DNA of 64,000 nucleotides from an uncultured Pseudomonadota bacterium (GTDB lineage: Bacteria > Pseudomonadota > Gammaproteobacteria > Methylococcales > Methylomonadaceae): assembly GCA_903889445.1 (NCBI GenBank), contig CAISXF010000005.1, positions 87,030 to 151,029 of the forward strand, read 5' to 3'. Shown piece by piece: positions 7,900-16,958 of this stretch (its first letter is position 1; each line of letters starts with the position of its first letter). The position numbers and the translations under genes are program-made. The notes under the pieces are model-generated. The model worked only from the letters and a program-made list of their open reading frames with translations, made no database searches and had not been told where the DNA came from.

Positions 7900-10256
7900 T
7901 TAAAACTTAATCTTTAACGGTGCGTTTTTGCACAATTTTCTTGGTATTCTCAACTTCCACCAACGGCGCAACCAATTCCTGATATTTTCTAAACAAAAAG
8001 CCACGCGCGACGCATCGTCTTTTTTGTTTCTGCCATAAGCGTAAGCGGCATCAACCGCCTTATCCAATTCGTTGTGTGCGTTCACTAATTTTTCAGGCGT
8101 TTTTGCGCTGTACATCGTAGCCAATGAACATTTTTCGCTGTCCGATTCACAACGTTTTTCAATCAAAATTCGCGCCTCTAAAACCGCTTGCGCTGCGTCT
8201 TCAATTCGCTTTTTTGCCGCTGGTTTTACGCCAACAGGAAACGGGAAATTGTTATAAACAATTCCAGCGGAATAGTTGTAATCGCTTTTCAAACGCCACC
8301 AACAGAACGCATCCAAGCGTTATGAAATGTTGAAGTTAGTAAGCCAAAATCATAAATCGTGGCGTTTGGAATCATGAATGCAGAATCTTTACAAATAACA
8401 CTCGGTTCAACATAACCCATCGGTATAAAACGACGTGTTTCAGATGAAACTTTTGGAATTAACAAATAAGGCGGGTCAGTTTGTCGAATTTCACCGAATA
8501 AATACGGCGTTTCAGCCAATTTTTGTGTCGGTTCGTGGGTGCTTTCGGAGCGAACTTTTTTAACCGCTTCGATGCGCTTTTTAATTTCAGCAGATTTTTT
8601 CCGTTCAGTTTCCGTGCAGTTTCCGTGCTGTCTTTTCACAAACAAAAACGTTGGATGTTTCTTCTGAACCTAATATCTGGCGAATGTATTTCGCCGCAGT
8701 CGGGTCATTTTGGCCGGGTCATTTTGGCGAATTTCATCCGCTTCTTTTTGAGACAGTAACAAATGTCCGCCATCGTTTGGCATATTTCCTTTCGTTATTT
8801 CTGGCGCATTTGAACTTAATGGTTTGCGACGTTTATCAATCAAAAACCGTCGGCGCATCGACTAAATATGGATTGATTTGTGCCGCTTTTTTTCGGTAGG
8901 TTCGCCTTTGATGTTGTCGCCATAATCAAAAAGTTGGTAACTGGTAGGGGCGAAAAATTTTTTGCCCCTACTCACTTCCACCGTTTCACAAAAAAAACCA
9001 TAATCACGCAATGCACCGCCGCGACATTACCTGCCTCGTTATTCTAGCGAAATGTGCGATGTGCAAAATTTGGTCAACGTCACAAATTGGGTCGCGGTGT
9101 TGGCGCGTGAGCAATTCGAGTTACTGCAACGTTTCTGCTTCTAATAATCGAATTTCACGATACGCGATAACTAAAAAGTTGCCGCATCCGCACGCTGGGT
9201 CGAAAAATTCTGTGTGCCGCAATTTGGCGTGAAAGGCGTTGAGCTTTGTCTTGTTGCCGTGCGCTTTTTTCAATTCACTTTTGAGCGCGTCTAAAAACAG
9301 CGGTGAAATCACTTTTAAAATGTTTTCTTCGCTGGTGTAATGTGCGCCGAATTCGCGCCGTTTCTTCGGTTTACCGTGCGTGTCTTCGTCGTCAAAGTTG
9401 CATCACGGCTTGAAATAACGTGCCGAAAATAGCGGGGCTGATTTCGCTCCAATCAATGCGACAACATTCAATCAAGGCGAGTCGCGCATCGCTGCTAAAA
9501 CAATGATCCGCTAATCATCCCTTGAATAACGCGTCATTAACGTAAGGCAAAACTTGAAATTCGGGATACAAATTTTTCGGGCGGGAATCGAACGGCATAT
9601 CGAGAACGCCAAAACATTTGTTGAGCGCACAATCTAAATCATGACCATCGGTGCGGGTTTGGCTGATAATTTCAGAAAATAAATCCGGTTTGCTGAATAA
9701 TCGGGTATCGTCACCAAATAAACAAAAAAGAATGCGGACTAATAAACGCTCTAAATCTTCACCTGCGTAGCCGGTCGCTTTGATGGCTTCGTGTAATGTG
9801 GCGAGTTTTTCAGCGGCGGCTATATTTAAACTAAAATCCGCCAGTTTAAAATCAGCAAGTGGTGTATCTGGCGTGTTTGATTCTTGGTCGTAAAGTTTTA
9901 ATCGTTGAAAATCACTCACCAACACATAACGCGGCAAAGCATCGGGGCGTTTTTTAAGTTTTTCAACGTAACCTTTCGCTTGTTCGTAAGCCTTTTCGAG
10001 GCTTTTGCCTTTGGACTTCATTTCGACCAATAGCAATCCTGGAAAAAGTCCGTCAATCCGATTGATGCCGCCGTTGTCACTTGTCACTATTCTTTTGGAC
10101 GCGCTCTTCAAATAAAAGGGCGCGATGATAACTAATGCCATAAACTTCGCACAAACCGCGCATGAAGTTTTGAGCCTGTCCCATTTCATAATTGGCATCC
10201 AAAAACAGTTTTGAAAACTCGTCTGCGCTGGCGCGTAAAGCATCGATGTTTATCAT
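7900..10256 (-). pseudogene. decayed MmeI-family restriction/methyltransferase gene
   Basis: A paralogue of the intact enzyme at 3999-6902 broken into at least five frames. Recognisable pieces in order: an N-terminus from the ATG at 10256 (MINIDALRASADEFSKLF), the nuclease region with DGLFPGLLLVEMK in a shifted frame, the helical linker, DPACGCGNF, a piece with IDKRRKPLSSNAPE, and the C-terminal RIEAVKKVRSEST and YSAGIVYNNFPFPVGVKPA. Compared with the intact gene, several hundred bases between about 9121 and 9050 are missing, including the NPPF methyltransferase motif, so it cannot methylate. A palindrome is inserted near 8944. Its start overlaps the trmJ stop (ATGA). Confidence 0.9.
8944..8971. 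repeat. 28-bp palindromic repeat inserted in the pseudogene
   Basis: GTAGGGGCGAAAAA is followed directly by its near-complement TTTTTTGCCCCTAC (one mismatch in 14). The intact paralogue lacks this sequence at the corresponding place near 5025, where the flanking words AACTGGT and CATAATCACGCAATGC are continuous apart from a few codons. It is therefore an insertion of a small palindromic element with about 20 bp of extra sequence on one side. Confidence 0.7.
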
Positions 10257-10990
10257 TTCAACGCCCCTTTATGACCTTGCGACAATCGCAAAATGCCGCG
10301 CAAAATATCGACTTCTTTGCTGCGTAATTCGGCGCGGTTGTACATTCGACGCAATCGGCGCATCAATGATTCTTCTTTTTCGGGGTGCATAAAACCAATG
10401 TCGCTCAAGGCTTCGGCAAGATGGTTATAAAATAATTCCATTTGGTGATTGGTCGCCAATTCTTGTTCGTTTTCATCGCCGACCGATTTACGCGCCACGT
10501 CGCCATGTTGTGCGGCAATAAATAATTCATAACACACGACTTGCACCGCCGCCGCGATATTCAGTGAACTGTAATTTTCGTTGCACGGAATGTGCAATAA
10601 ATAGCGGCACAAATCCAATTCTTCGTTTTTCAAACCCGAATTTTCACGCCCAAAGACAATGGCAATTTTTTCGTGGGCGGATTCGGCAATCACTTTTTCA
10701 GCGCATTCACGCGGCGTAACTTCTGACAAGCTAATGGTGCGACTGCGTGCGCTTGCGCCAATCACCAAGGTGCAATCGGCAATCGCGTCTTGCAACGTTT
10801 CAAAAAGTTGCGCTTTCGCTAAAATATCGTCTGCGCCCGCTGCTCGCGCTGTGGCATCGGCATGAGGAAAAAACTTGGGCGAAACCAAACACAAATTCGT
10901 CATGGTCATGTTTTTCATTGCCCGCGCTACCGCCCCGATATTTCCAGGATGCGAGGTTTCAACTAATACAATTTTAATGTGAGAGAGCAA
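10253..10990 (-). CDS. trmJ: tRNA (cytidine/uridine-32-2'-O-)-methyltransferase TrmJ
   Basis: SPOUT-family methyltransferase that 2'-O-methylates position 32 of tRNA. The 245-residue protein begins IKIVLVETSHPGNIGAVARAMKNM, the family's N-terminal signature. It has the knot-forming region IVFGRENSGLKNEEL and IPCNENYSSLNIAAAVQVVCYE, and a C-terminal helical extension. It is divergent from suhB, a common gammaproteobacterial arrangement. Its stop overlaps the start of the decayed MmeI-like gene by four bases. Confidence 0.95.
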   Translation of the reverse strand: MLSHIKIVLVETSHPGNIGAVARAMKNMTMTNLCLVSPKFFPHADATARAAGADDILAKAQLFETLQDAIADCTLVIGASARSRTISLSEVTPRECAEKVIAESAHEKIAIVFGRENSGLKNEELDLCRYLLHIPCNENYSSLNIAAAVQVVCYELFIAAQHGDVARKSVGDENEQELATNHQMELFYNHLAEALSDIGFMHPEKEESLMRRLRRMYNRAELRSKEVDILRGILRLSQGHKGALK

Positions 10991-11084
10991 AGCAAATGTC
11001 CATTTGGTTAAAAAAGCACTAAGTTTAGCAAAAGATTTGTTATTCTATGATTTTATAATCCGCTCATTTAAAAACGTAAATCCT

Positions 11085-11882
11085 ATGCAACAACCCATGC
11101 TTAATATCGCTGTTCGTGCAGCGCGTAGTGCCGGTGACATTATTCTTCGTTCTGTCGATAAAGCCGCTCATTTAGAAGTCGAACGCAAAGGCAAAAACGA
11201 TTTTGCCACTGAAGTTGACCGCCTCGCCGAACGTGAAATTATTTCCATCCTCAAAGCCGCTTATCCTGAACACAGCATTCTCGCTGAAGAAAGCGGCGAA
11301 CACGATGGCAATGAATATCAGTGGATTATCGACCCGCTCGACGGCACGACGAATTTTATTCATGGTTTCCCGCAATACGCCGTTTCCATTGCGTTGAAAG
11401 TGAAAGGACGTTTAGAAGTCGGCGTGGTTTATGATCCGTTGCGCGACGAATTATTCACCGCAAAACGGGGCGGTGGCGCGATGTTGAACAATCGTCGCAT
11501 TCGCACAACCGCTTCAACAACTATGACAGGCGCGTTAATCGGCACGGGTTTTCCGTTCAAAGAACCGCAACATTTGGATGCGTATTTGGAAATGTTCCGC
11601 GCTGTGACCATTGATTCGGCTGGCATTCGTCGGGCGGGTTCAGCAGCATTGGATTTGGCGTATTTAGCAGCTGGTCGTTTGGATGGTTTTTGGGAAATTG
11701 GTTTGAAAGAATGGGACATGGCGGCAGGAATTTTGTTGGTCAAAGAAGCCGGCGGCGTGGCGACCGATTTTTCATTTAACGATGGTTATTTAGAATCGGG
11801 AAACGTCATTGCTGCCAGTCCCAGAATGCACCAGTTGTTGTATCAATTGATTGAACCGCACGTCACCGACGCATTGAAATAA
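11085..11882 (+). CDS. suhB: inositol-1-monophosphatase family protein SuhB
   Basis: Mg-dependent phosphatase of the IMPase family; SuhB also joins rRNA antitermination complexes in gammaproteobacteria. Starting at the ATG at 11085 gives 265 residues beginning MQQPMLNIAVRAARSAGD, matching the family; an upstream extension to 11004 is not supported by resemblance. Metal-binding motifs are intact: EESGEH, DPLDGTTNFIHG, and WDMAAGILLVKEAGG near the C-terminus. It is followed five bases later by alr and likely co-transcribed with it. Its promoter must lie in the roughly 95 bp shared with trmJ. Confidence 0.95.
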   Translation: MQQPMLNIAVRAARSAGDIILRSVDKAAHLEVERKGKNDFATEVDRLAEREIISILKAAYPEHSILAEESGEHDGNEYQWIIDPLDGTTNFIHGFPQYAVSIALKVKGRLEVGVVYDPLRDELFTAKRGGGAMLNNRRIRTTASTTMTGALIGTGFPFKEPQHLDAYLEMFRAVTIDSAGIRRAGSAALDLAYLAAGRLDGFWEIGLKEWDMAAGILLVKEAGGVATDFSFNDGYLESGNVIAASPRMHQLLYQLIEPHVTDALK

Positions 11883-11886
11883 TCGC

Positions 11887-12987
11887 ATGATTCGCACCGC
11901 TTACGCCGTTATCAACATCAACGCGCTGGCTCATAACGTGCAGCAAGTGCGTTTGGCTGCGCCGAATTCTAAAATTATGGCGGTCATTAAAGCCAATGCT
12001 TACGGACACGGTTTATTGCGAATCGCACACGCTTTGAATGGTTTGGTGGATGGTTTTGCGGTGGCGCGAGTTCAAGAAGGCGTGCGCTTGCGGAAAGCCG
12101 GTTTGCAGCAACGGATTGTGGTTTTAGAAGGTTTTACCGAACACGACGAATTGCAAGATTTGCTGGATTTTAACTTGGAAGCCTCGCTGCATTCACCGCA
12201 TCAATTGGCAATTTTAAAAAATACGCCTGACGCAAAACAGTTGGGCGTTTGGGTGAAATTCGATACCGGCATGAATCGTTTAGGTTTCAAAGCGCACGAA
12301 ATCACAAACGTTTATGAACAATTAACGGCGTGTAACGTGGTGAAAAAACCGCTCAATTTCATGACGCATTTTGCCAATGCTGACGATAAAAACGACCCGA
12401 AAACGGCGCAACAAATCGCGTTATTCCGTCAATGGACGGCGAATTACGACGGCGAAAAAAGTATGGCGAATTCGGCGGGGATTTTAGCGTGGCGCGATTC
12501 GCTCACGGATTGGGTTCGCGCGGGCGTGATGTTGTTTGGCATTTCGCCTTTTGCCGATTCGACCGGCGAACAATTGGGTTTGCAACCGTTGATGAGTTTG
12601 CATTCACGGTTGATTGCGGTGCGTGACGTGGCGGCAGGTGAAACGGTGGGTTATGGCGACACTTGGACAAGTCCACGCGCCACAAAATTAGGCGTGGTCG
12701 CGATTGGTTACGGTGACGGTTATCCGCGTTACGCGCAAAATGGCACGCCGGTTTTAGTCAACGGTGAACGAGTGCCGCTGGTTGGGCGCGTTTCAATGGA
12801 CATGATTACCGTTGATTTGGGCTTGAATTCCACCGCCAAAGCCAGTGATTCCGTGACGTTGTGGGGCGAAAATTTACCGATTGAAGAAATCGCCCTTTGT
12901 TCAAATACCATTCCCTACACACTTGTTTGCGGTGTTACGCCGCGCGTCGAAATTGTCGAATCTAAGCGTTCTGAGTCGTTTTTCTAA
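11887..12987 (+). CDS. alr: alanine racemase
   Basis: PLP-dependent enzyme that converts L- to D-alanine for peptidoglycan. The 366-residue product has the PLP-lysine motif AVIKANAYGHG (lysine at residue 35), the fold-III barrel motif KFDTGMNRLGF, and the C-terminal catalytic-tyrosine region with RVSMDMITVDL. Length is normal. It lies close downstream of suhB on the same strand. Only the intrinsic housekeeping role is inferred; there is no sign of the catabolic DadX context (no dadA neighbour). Confidence 0.96.
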   Translation: MIRTAYAVININALAHNVQQVRLAAPNSKIMAVIKANAYGHGLLRIAHALNGLVDGFAVARVQEGVRLRKAGLQQRIVVLEGFTEHDELQDLLDFNLEASLHSPHQLAILKNTPDAKQLGVWVKFDTGMNRLGFKAHEITNVYEQLTACNVVKKPLNFMTHFANADDKNDPKTAQQIALFRQWTANYDGEKSMANSAGILAWRDSLTDWVRAGVMLFGISPFADSTGEQLGLQPLMSLHSRLIAVRDVAAGETVGYGDTWTSPRATKLGVVAIGYGDGYPRYAQNGTPVLVNGERVPLVGRVSMDMITVDLGLNSTAKASDSVTLWGENLPIEEIALCSNTIPYTLVCGVTPRVEIVESKRSESFF

Positions 12988-13063
12988 TTTTTCAGGATGA
13001 CACAACCTGTCGTCGGTGTGGTTTATACTGCAATCGAATTTTTCATTTTAATATGGAGGGATT

Positions 13064-13363
13064 ATGAGTTTTGTTAAATCATTGGCTTACGTTGCTGCTG
13101 GAGTTGGTGCTGTTGTTCTTGCACCAGTTACTGGTGGCAGTTCCTTAGCTGTTCTAATTGGTACAATGGGAACGACAACTGCTTTAGGTGCCGCTCTTGG
13201 AATTTCACTTGGGGCAACTGCGGCGGCAGTAGATATGGGAGTTACCAAAAAACTTAATGAAAAAGAACAGGCTCGACTTCGTAAAAGTAACGAACGAAAA
13301 AGTATTCAAACCGAAATGACTAACTTGGAATATTCACTCAATTTCGACTTCAAGCACGATTAG
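13064..13363 (+). CDS. small glycine-rich hydrophobic protein, unrecognised
   Basis: I do not recognise this 99-residue protein. Residues about 5-60 are hydrophobic and rich in Gly and Ala (for example GVGAVVLAPVTGG, TALGAALGISLGATAAA), fitting one or two membrane segments with glycine-zipper spacing; residues 65-99 are charged and probably helical. The ribosome site GGAGGG five bases before the ATG is one of the strongest in the window. It is 11 bp upstream of the next unknown gene, so the two are probably one operon. A membrane or pore-type role is conceivable but unproven. Confidence 0.65.
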   Translation: MSFVKSLAYVAAGVGAVVLAPVTGGSSLAVLIGTMGTTTALGAALGISLGATAAAVDMGVTKKLNEKEQARLRKSNERKSIQTEMTNLEYSLNFDFKHD

Positions 13364-13374
13364 GAAAAATTAAA

Positions 13375-14406
13375 ATGAGCATTATCGTAGACATCCCCGA
13401 AGCATTTTCAACTGCTTACAAATTAGGAAAAGTGGTTAGATATGGCACGGTGTTGAAAGATGTCAACACAGGAAAAATTGTGGCGCATTTAGCTGAATCA
13501 AAAAATCTAATTGATTTGATTTCAAAAATACCTGCGAATCCAGCACAAATGGTAACGGGATTAGTCAACGCCGCTTCGAGTGTTGCGACAAACTATCAGC
13601 TATACAATCAGAGCATTCAACTTGCCGAACAAGGAAAGCAACTCAGTCAATTAGCCGAACAAGTTACAAGTTTGGCTGGTCTCACAAAATTTGCTGTTGG
13701 GCTAAGTGGCGTTGGTGCAATTGCAAGTGTGGCAACTTTCGCGCTTTGTGCCACTAAATTCAAAGCAATCGATAACCGTTTGAATAATATCGAAACGAAA
13801 GTTGATGCCGTTTTTGATAGATTAGAACGCCAAGAAAGAAATACTGAAAAACGAGAAGTTAGGGCTTATTTGTGCGAAATAAAAAGCAGTTTTGATTACT
13901 TAATTCCAACAGCAAGCCGCTCTAAGGTTGAAGAAATTCAACGCGATTTAAGCCGTGGTTTTTCAGGTATTAACATTTATCTCAAAGAGAAAATCCAAAC
14001 CGCACCAAAACAGATTGATATTGACGATGTGATTTTTTTGTACAACACCTTAACGATTACAGCGATGGGTGAATTTAGAGGTTTTGTGATTCTCAACGAT
14101 GTTCAAGGTGCAAAACACATTTTGCATAAAAGAAAAACGGATTTGAATGATTTAAAAAAATCGTTGGCGCACATTTCACAAGTCGTTAAAGCTGATGACA
14201 ATAAATTGAGCAACGAGCAGCTTAAAGAGAAAAAAGACCAGTTTGAACTTTTGGTTAATAACGTAATGGCGTGTTATGCGGATTTTGATAGCCAAGGGTT
14301 AATTGTTTCGGAATATTTCGATAAAAAGAAAATTCAGTTAAAGCATTATTACGAAGATATGGAAGACGATGACACAAAAAATGGAATTATCGTTATGCCT
14401 CACTAA
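13375..14406 (+). CDS. unrecognised coiled-coil protein with central hydrophobic segment
   Basis: A 343-residue protein I cannot assign. The N-terminal third is mixed, with a heptad-like SIQLAEQGKQLSQLAEQV. Residues about 104-130 (LTKFAVGLSGVGAIASVATFAL) look like a membrane segment, followed by a predicted coiled coil (DNRLNNIETKVDAVFDRLE) and a helical, charged C-terminal half. The start has AGGA ten bases upstream. Together with the hydrophobic gene before it and the hydrophobic SHOCT-type gene after it, it may form a membrane-associated system. No nuclease, kinase or other catalytic motif was seen. Confidence 0.65.
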   Translation: MSIIVDIPEAFSTAYKLGKVVRYGTVLKDVNTGKIVAHLAESKNLIDLISKIPANPAQMVTGLVNAASSVATNYQLYNQSIQLAEQGKQLSQLAEQVTSLAGLTKFAVGLSGVGAIASVATFALCATKFKAIDNRLNNIETKVDAVFDRLERQERNTEKREVRAYLCEIKSSFDYLIPTASRSKVEEIQRDLSRGFSGINIYLKEKIQTAPKQIDIDDVIFLYNTLTITAMGEFRGFVILNDVQGAKHILHKRKTDLNDLKKSLAHISQVVKADDNKLSNEQLKEKKDQFELLVNNVMACYADFDSQGLIVSEYFDKKKIQLKHYYEDMEDDDTKNGIIVMPH

Positions 14407-14429
14407 TTTTTGATAGACGGTTATTTTTT

Positions 14430-14934
14430 ATGGATGATTTAAATACAGCAGAGTATTTACTGGTTTTTTTTGCATTTTTGCTTCATCAATTAGTTTCATT
14501 ATTGAAAGTTTGGTTATCAACGCCTTTAGGACTAATAACTTTTTTGTTGTTTTGTTTTGTTGTTTACCCATTTTGTAAATGGGTATTTGCAAAAAATTCC
14601 ATTTGTTGTTTACCCATTTTGTAAATGGGTATTTGCAAAAAATTCCAACAGCCAACCAACTAGACCCGTCAGACGTAGCTGGTGTTTCTTTGGTAGAAAT
14701 CAACCACCAACATCAAACAATAGTGTCCCGCCAACCACTAACCGTGCAAGTATCGCTAGACGTAATTTTCGACGTTTATTTGGAATAGGCAGAAATACTA
14801 CTGTCGCAAGTAGAAATTTGTCTAGCAAGCAACAAAAACAAATAGAAGAACTTGAAACCGCACACAGAGAAGGATTTTTATCCGATACTGATTTTCAAAG
14901 AAGAGTTGCTGAAATAAATAATTCACATATTTAA
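14430..14934 (+). pseudogene. membrane protein with C-terminal SHOCT-like domain, frameshifted by a 46-bp duplication
   Basis: Removing one copy of the 46-bp tandem duplication at 14556-14647 restores one reading frame of 152 codons. It starts MDDLNTAEYLLVFFAFLLHQ and has two hydrophobic segments. A basic, Ser/Asn-rich linker follows, and the protein ends in QKQIEELETAHREGFLSDTD, which resembles the short SHOCT oligomerisation domain. As read now, the first frame stops soon after the first repeat copy, leaving a 64-residue truncated protein, and the C-terminal part is open only in another frame. It could be a dead allele or a reversible off state if the duplication contracts. Confidence 0.7.
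14556..14647. repeat. 46-bp perfect tandem duplication containing a palindrome
   Basis: Bases 14556-14601 are repeated exactly at 14602-14647. Each copy contains TACCCATTT-TGT-AAATGGGTA, a perfect 9-bp hairpin. As 46 is not a multiple of three, the duplication shifts the reading frame of the gene it lies in. Confidence 0.93.
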
Positions 14935-14944
14935 TTAAAAGCCC

Positions 14945-15214
14945 ATGAAACACACACTTTTCACCATTCTAATAATTTTCACCTTATCCGCGCAAGCCGC
15001 CGACAAACGCATTTATTCGACGGACGCAATTGGCAACCGCCAATACGATAAACCGTCTTACACCATTACGGATAATGGGCGAATCTACGAAACCGATTCA
15101 ATCGGCAACAAACGCTACGATAAACAAAGCTACAAAATTGAAGGCAATAAAATTTTGCCCACAGATTCGATTGGCAATCGGCAATATGACAAACCGCAAT
15201 TTGAGATGAAGTGA
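14945..15214 (+). CDS. small exported protein with three internal repeats
   Basis: An 89-residue product with a signal peptide (KHTLFTILIIFTLSAQAA) and a mature part made of three degenerate repeats of about 24 residues. Their shared core is TDSIGNRQYDKPSY: STDAIGNRQYDKPSY, ETDSIGNKRYDKQSY and PTDSIGNRQYDKPQF. It is probably periplasmic or secreted. I do not recognise a family with known function. It lies ten bases after the frameshifted gene and is followed by a terminator, so it may be the last gene of the unknown cluster that begins at 13064. Confidence 0.7.
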   Translation: MKHTLFTILIIFTLSAQAADKRIYSTDAIGNRQYDKPSYTITDNGRIYETDSIGNKRYDKQSYKIEGNKILPTDSIGNRQYDKPQFEMK

Positions 15215-15223
15215 ATTTTGACT

Positions 15224-15253
15224 AAAAAAGAGACGCAACACGCGCCTCTTTTC
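15224..15253 (+). terminator. intrinsic terminator ending the 13-15 kb cluster
   Basis: AAAAGAG-A-CGC, loop AACAC, GCG-C-CTCTTTT forms a stem with one internal mismatch and ends in TTTTCTT on the plus strand. It lies 10 bp after the stop of the small exported protein gene. The remaining sequence to 15421 holds no gene I can support. Confidence 0.65.
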
Positions 15254-15421
15254 TTAACACTTTTCTAGTTTCACCTTTGCCGATTGTGAGCAAATCCTAA
15301 GTCAACAAAATCAAACCTGCAAATGTCATCAAACCAAAGAACCAATGCCCAAGCCATCGAACTTTGAAAGGAAGTGATTTCAATTACGGAGATATATCGA
15401 ATTTCTTATGCTTGAGACCCG

Positions 15422-16510
15422 TTAAAGCCGGTAATTTCTCAATGCCGCTTTCAGGTTTTCGGGATTTTGAAAGGCTTTCAATTCGCTTTTCACTTCTTGA
15501 ATAGTGAGTTGTATATTTCTAATGTCACTCGCCAATCCTTTAAATATCTGTTGCGGCGGCAAATTTGAACGCGGCGACATATTCAACTGCGCTCTAAATG
15601 GATATTCAATTTCAGTAATTTCTTGCGTCAATTCGTTGAGCTGTTCTTGCAAGATTTTATTGAAATGCTTGAGGCGATCTTCGGCAATGGTATTGAGCTG
15701 CGTTTGATTGATTTGTTCAATTTCCAATTGTAACGCCAATAATTGCAGCAAATCTTTTTTGGCATACGCTGCATTCACCCGTTGCATGATTTCAGTTTTG
15801 CGTTCACGTTCGGCGGCATCGGGTTCACGATCGGGATGCAATACGCCGACTAATTTACGGAAAACTTCTTGAATCGATTTGCTGGCGTTTTTTTCTTCTT
15901 CTTTTTGAAGTGCTTCTTTTTCCAACATTTTCGCCGATTTTTTTCGCTTATTTTGTCGTTCTTCGTGATGGCGTTGGCGTTCCAAATCTGCCTGCATTTT
16001 CTGCTCAAACGCTTCGCGCATTTTTTCGGGCGAACTTAAATCGGCATCGTCATCGAATTCCATACCAAACATTTCTTCCATCATCGATTTCATTGCGTCA
16101 TCAATCGAAGCGTCGGCATTTTTATCTTCGGTGTCAAAATCGGTGTCATTATGCCGATTGTAAATTTCTTTTAATTCGTCAAAACCTTCATAAATCAGCG
16201 TGATGGCGATGTCACTAATGAGATTTTGAAGTTTCGCTTTGTCGGTTTTTTTAAAGGCTTTATCGTGATACGCTTCATCCAATAAATACACTAATTGAAC
16301 TCGGCAATCGTTATAATCATTCGTAAGCGGTCGATATTCTGACATAAAACGCTGTTGATAAGCGGAACGAGATTCTTGCCATTCTTGTAATAATTTTTTT
16401 TTCACCTCAATTTTATTCATTAAATCGTTAAATTTCTTCTGCGCTTTTGACAGCGTCGCTTTTTCAACTTCATTATGAATACGCACGATTTTTTGGTTCG
16501 ATGTGGGCAT
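15422..16510 (-). CDS. J-domain (DnaJ-like) protein downstream of pgaCD
   Basis: A 362-residue protein, using the ATG at 16510 because AGGAG lies nine bases before it. The N-terminal two thirds are strongly charged and coiled-coil-like (KAQKKFNDLMNKIEVKKKL and a Lys/Glu-rich stretch). A J-domain with the HPD motif (H225: VLHPDREPDAAERERKTEIM) lies in the middle, followed by more helical sequence. J-domains stimulate Hsp70 ATPase; here the partner is presumably DnaK. No Gly/Phe or zinc region is present, so it is not DnaJ itself. It starts one base after pgaD and shares its operon; whether it serves polysaccharide export or is unrelated is not evident. Confidence 0.8.
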   Translation of the reverse strand: MPTSNQKIVRIHNEVEKATLSKAQKKFNDLMNKIEVKKKLLQEWQESRSAYQQRFMSEYRPLTNDYNDCRVQLVYLLDEAYHDKAFKKTDKAKLQNLISDIAITLIYEGFDELKEIYNRHNDTDFDTEDKNADASIDDAMKSMMEEMFGMEFDDDADLSSPEKMREAFEQKMQADLERQRHHEERQNKRKKSAKMLEKEALQKEEEKNASKSIQEVFRKLVGVLHPDREPDAAERERKTEIMQRVNAAYAKKDLLQLLALQLEIEQINQTQLNTIAEDRLKHFNKILQEQLNELTQEITEIEYPFRAQLNMSPRSNLPPQQIFKGLASDIRNIQLTIQEVKSELKAFQNPENLKAALRNYRL

Positions 16511-16511
16511 T

Positions 16512-16958
16512 TTAAGATTCTCCTGAAAATTTAAAATCAACAATTTGTCCGTGTTCATCGAAAAACACAGTGACGTTTTGTTGTTCTCGACTTTGCACTA
16601 ATTTTTCTTTTTCGACCTGATAGAATGTCGCCATTTCATCATCCGTGACCTTTTTTTTCGCGGCGGGCAAAATACGCTGTCGGCGCAATTTCCGCAGCAA
16701 AATCCACGCAATCCACACCACGCCTAAAATAATCAGCGTGCCGAGGTAAATTTCCAGTAATTCCAACAGACTTTTATAGCCGCCAAACCAGCGCATTTCG
16801 TTAATTACGTCGTAATCGCCGCGTAACCAATTGATAACTGTGACAATTGGATAAAGTAAATAGCCCCACATAATCCAACAAATCACAGAAACGGCGAAAC
16901 TACTCAACCGTTTCGACACACTTTGCAATTGTGGAACGTTGATAATGTATTGTTTCAT
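16512..16958 (-). CDS. pgaD: PgaD, poly-beta-1,6-N-acetylglucosamine synthesis subunit
   Basis: Small inner-membrane partner that works with PgaC to make and export poly-GlcNAc, a biofilm polysaccharide; the complex is known to respond to cyclic di-GMP. The 148-residue protein has two hydrophobic segments (about 22-45 and 68-90, the second LEIYLGTLIILGVVWIAWIL) and a basic cytoplasmic tail, matching PgaD. Its start overlaps the pgaC stop by four bases, which supports the pairing. Sequence conservation in this family is low, so context carries much of the call. Confidence 0.8.
   Translation of the reverse strand: MKQYIINVPQLQSVSKRLSSFAVSVICWIMWGYLLYPIVTVINWLRGDYDVINEMRWFGGYKSLLELLEIYLGTLIILGVVWIAWILLRKLRRQRILPAAKKKVTDDEMATFYQVEKEKLVQSREQQNVTVFFDEHGQIVDFKFSGES

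Noticed and set aside
15300..15395. Minus-strand hydrophobic peptide (LGHWFFGLMTFAGLIL) in the gap before the J-domain gene
   Set aside because: Only about 28 codons from a TTG, no ribosome site; could be a remnant but cannot be supported.
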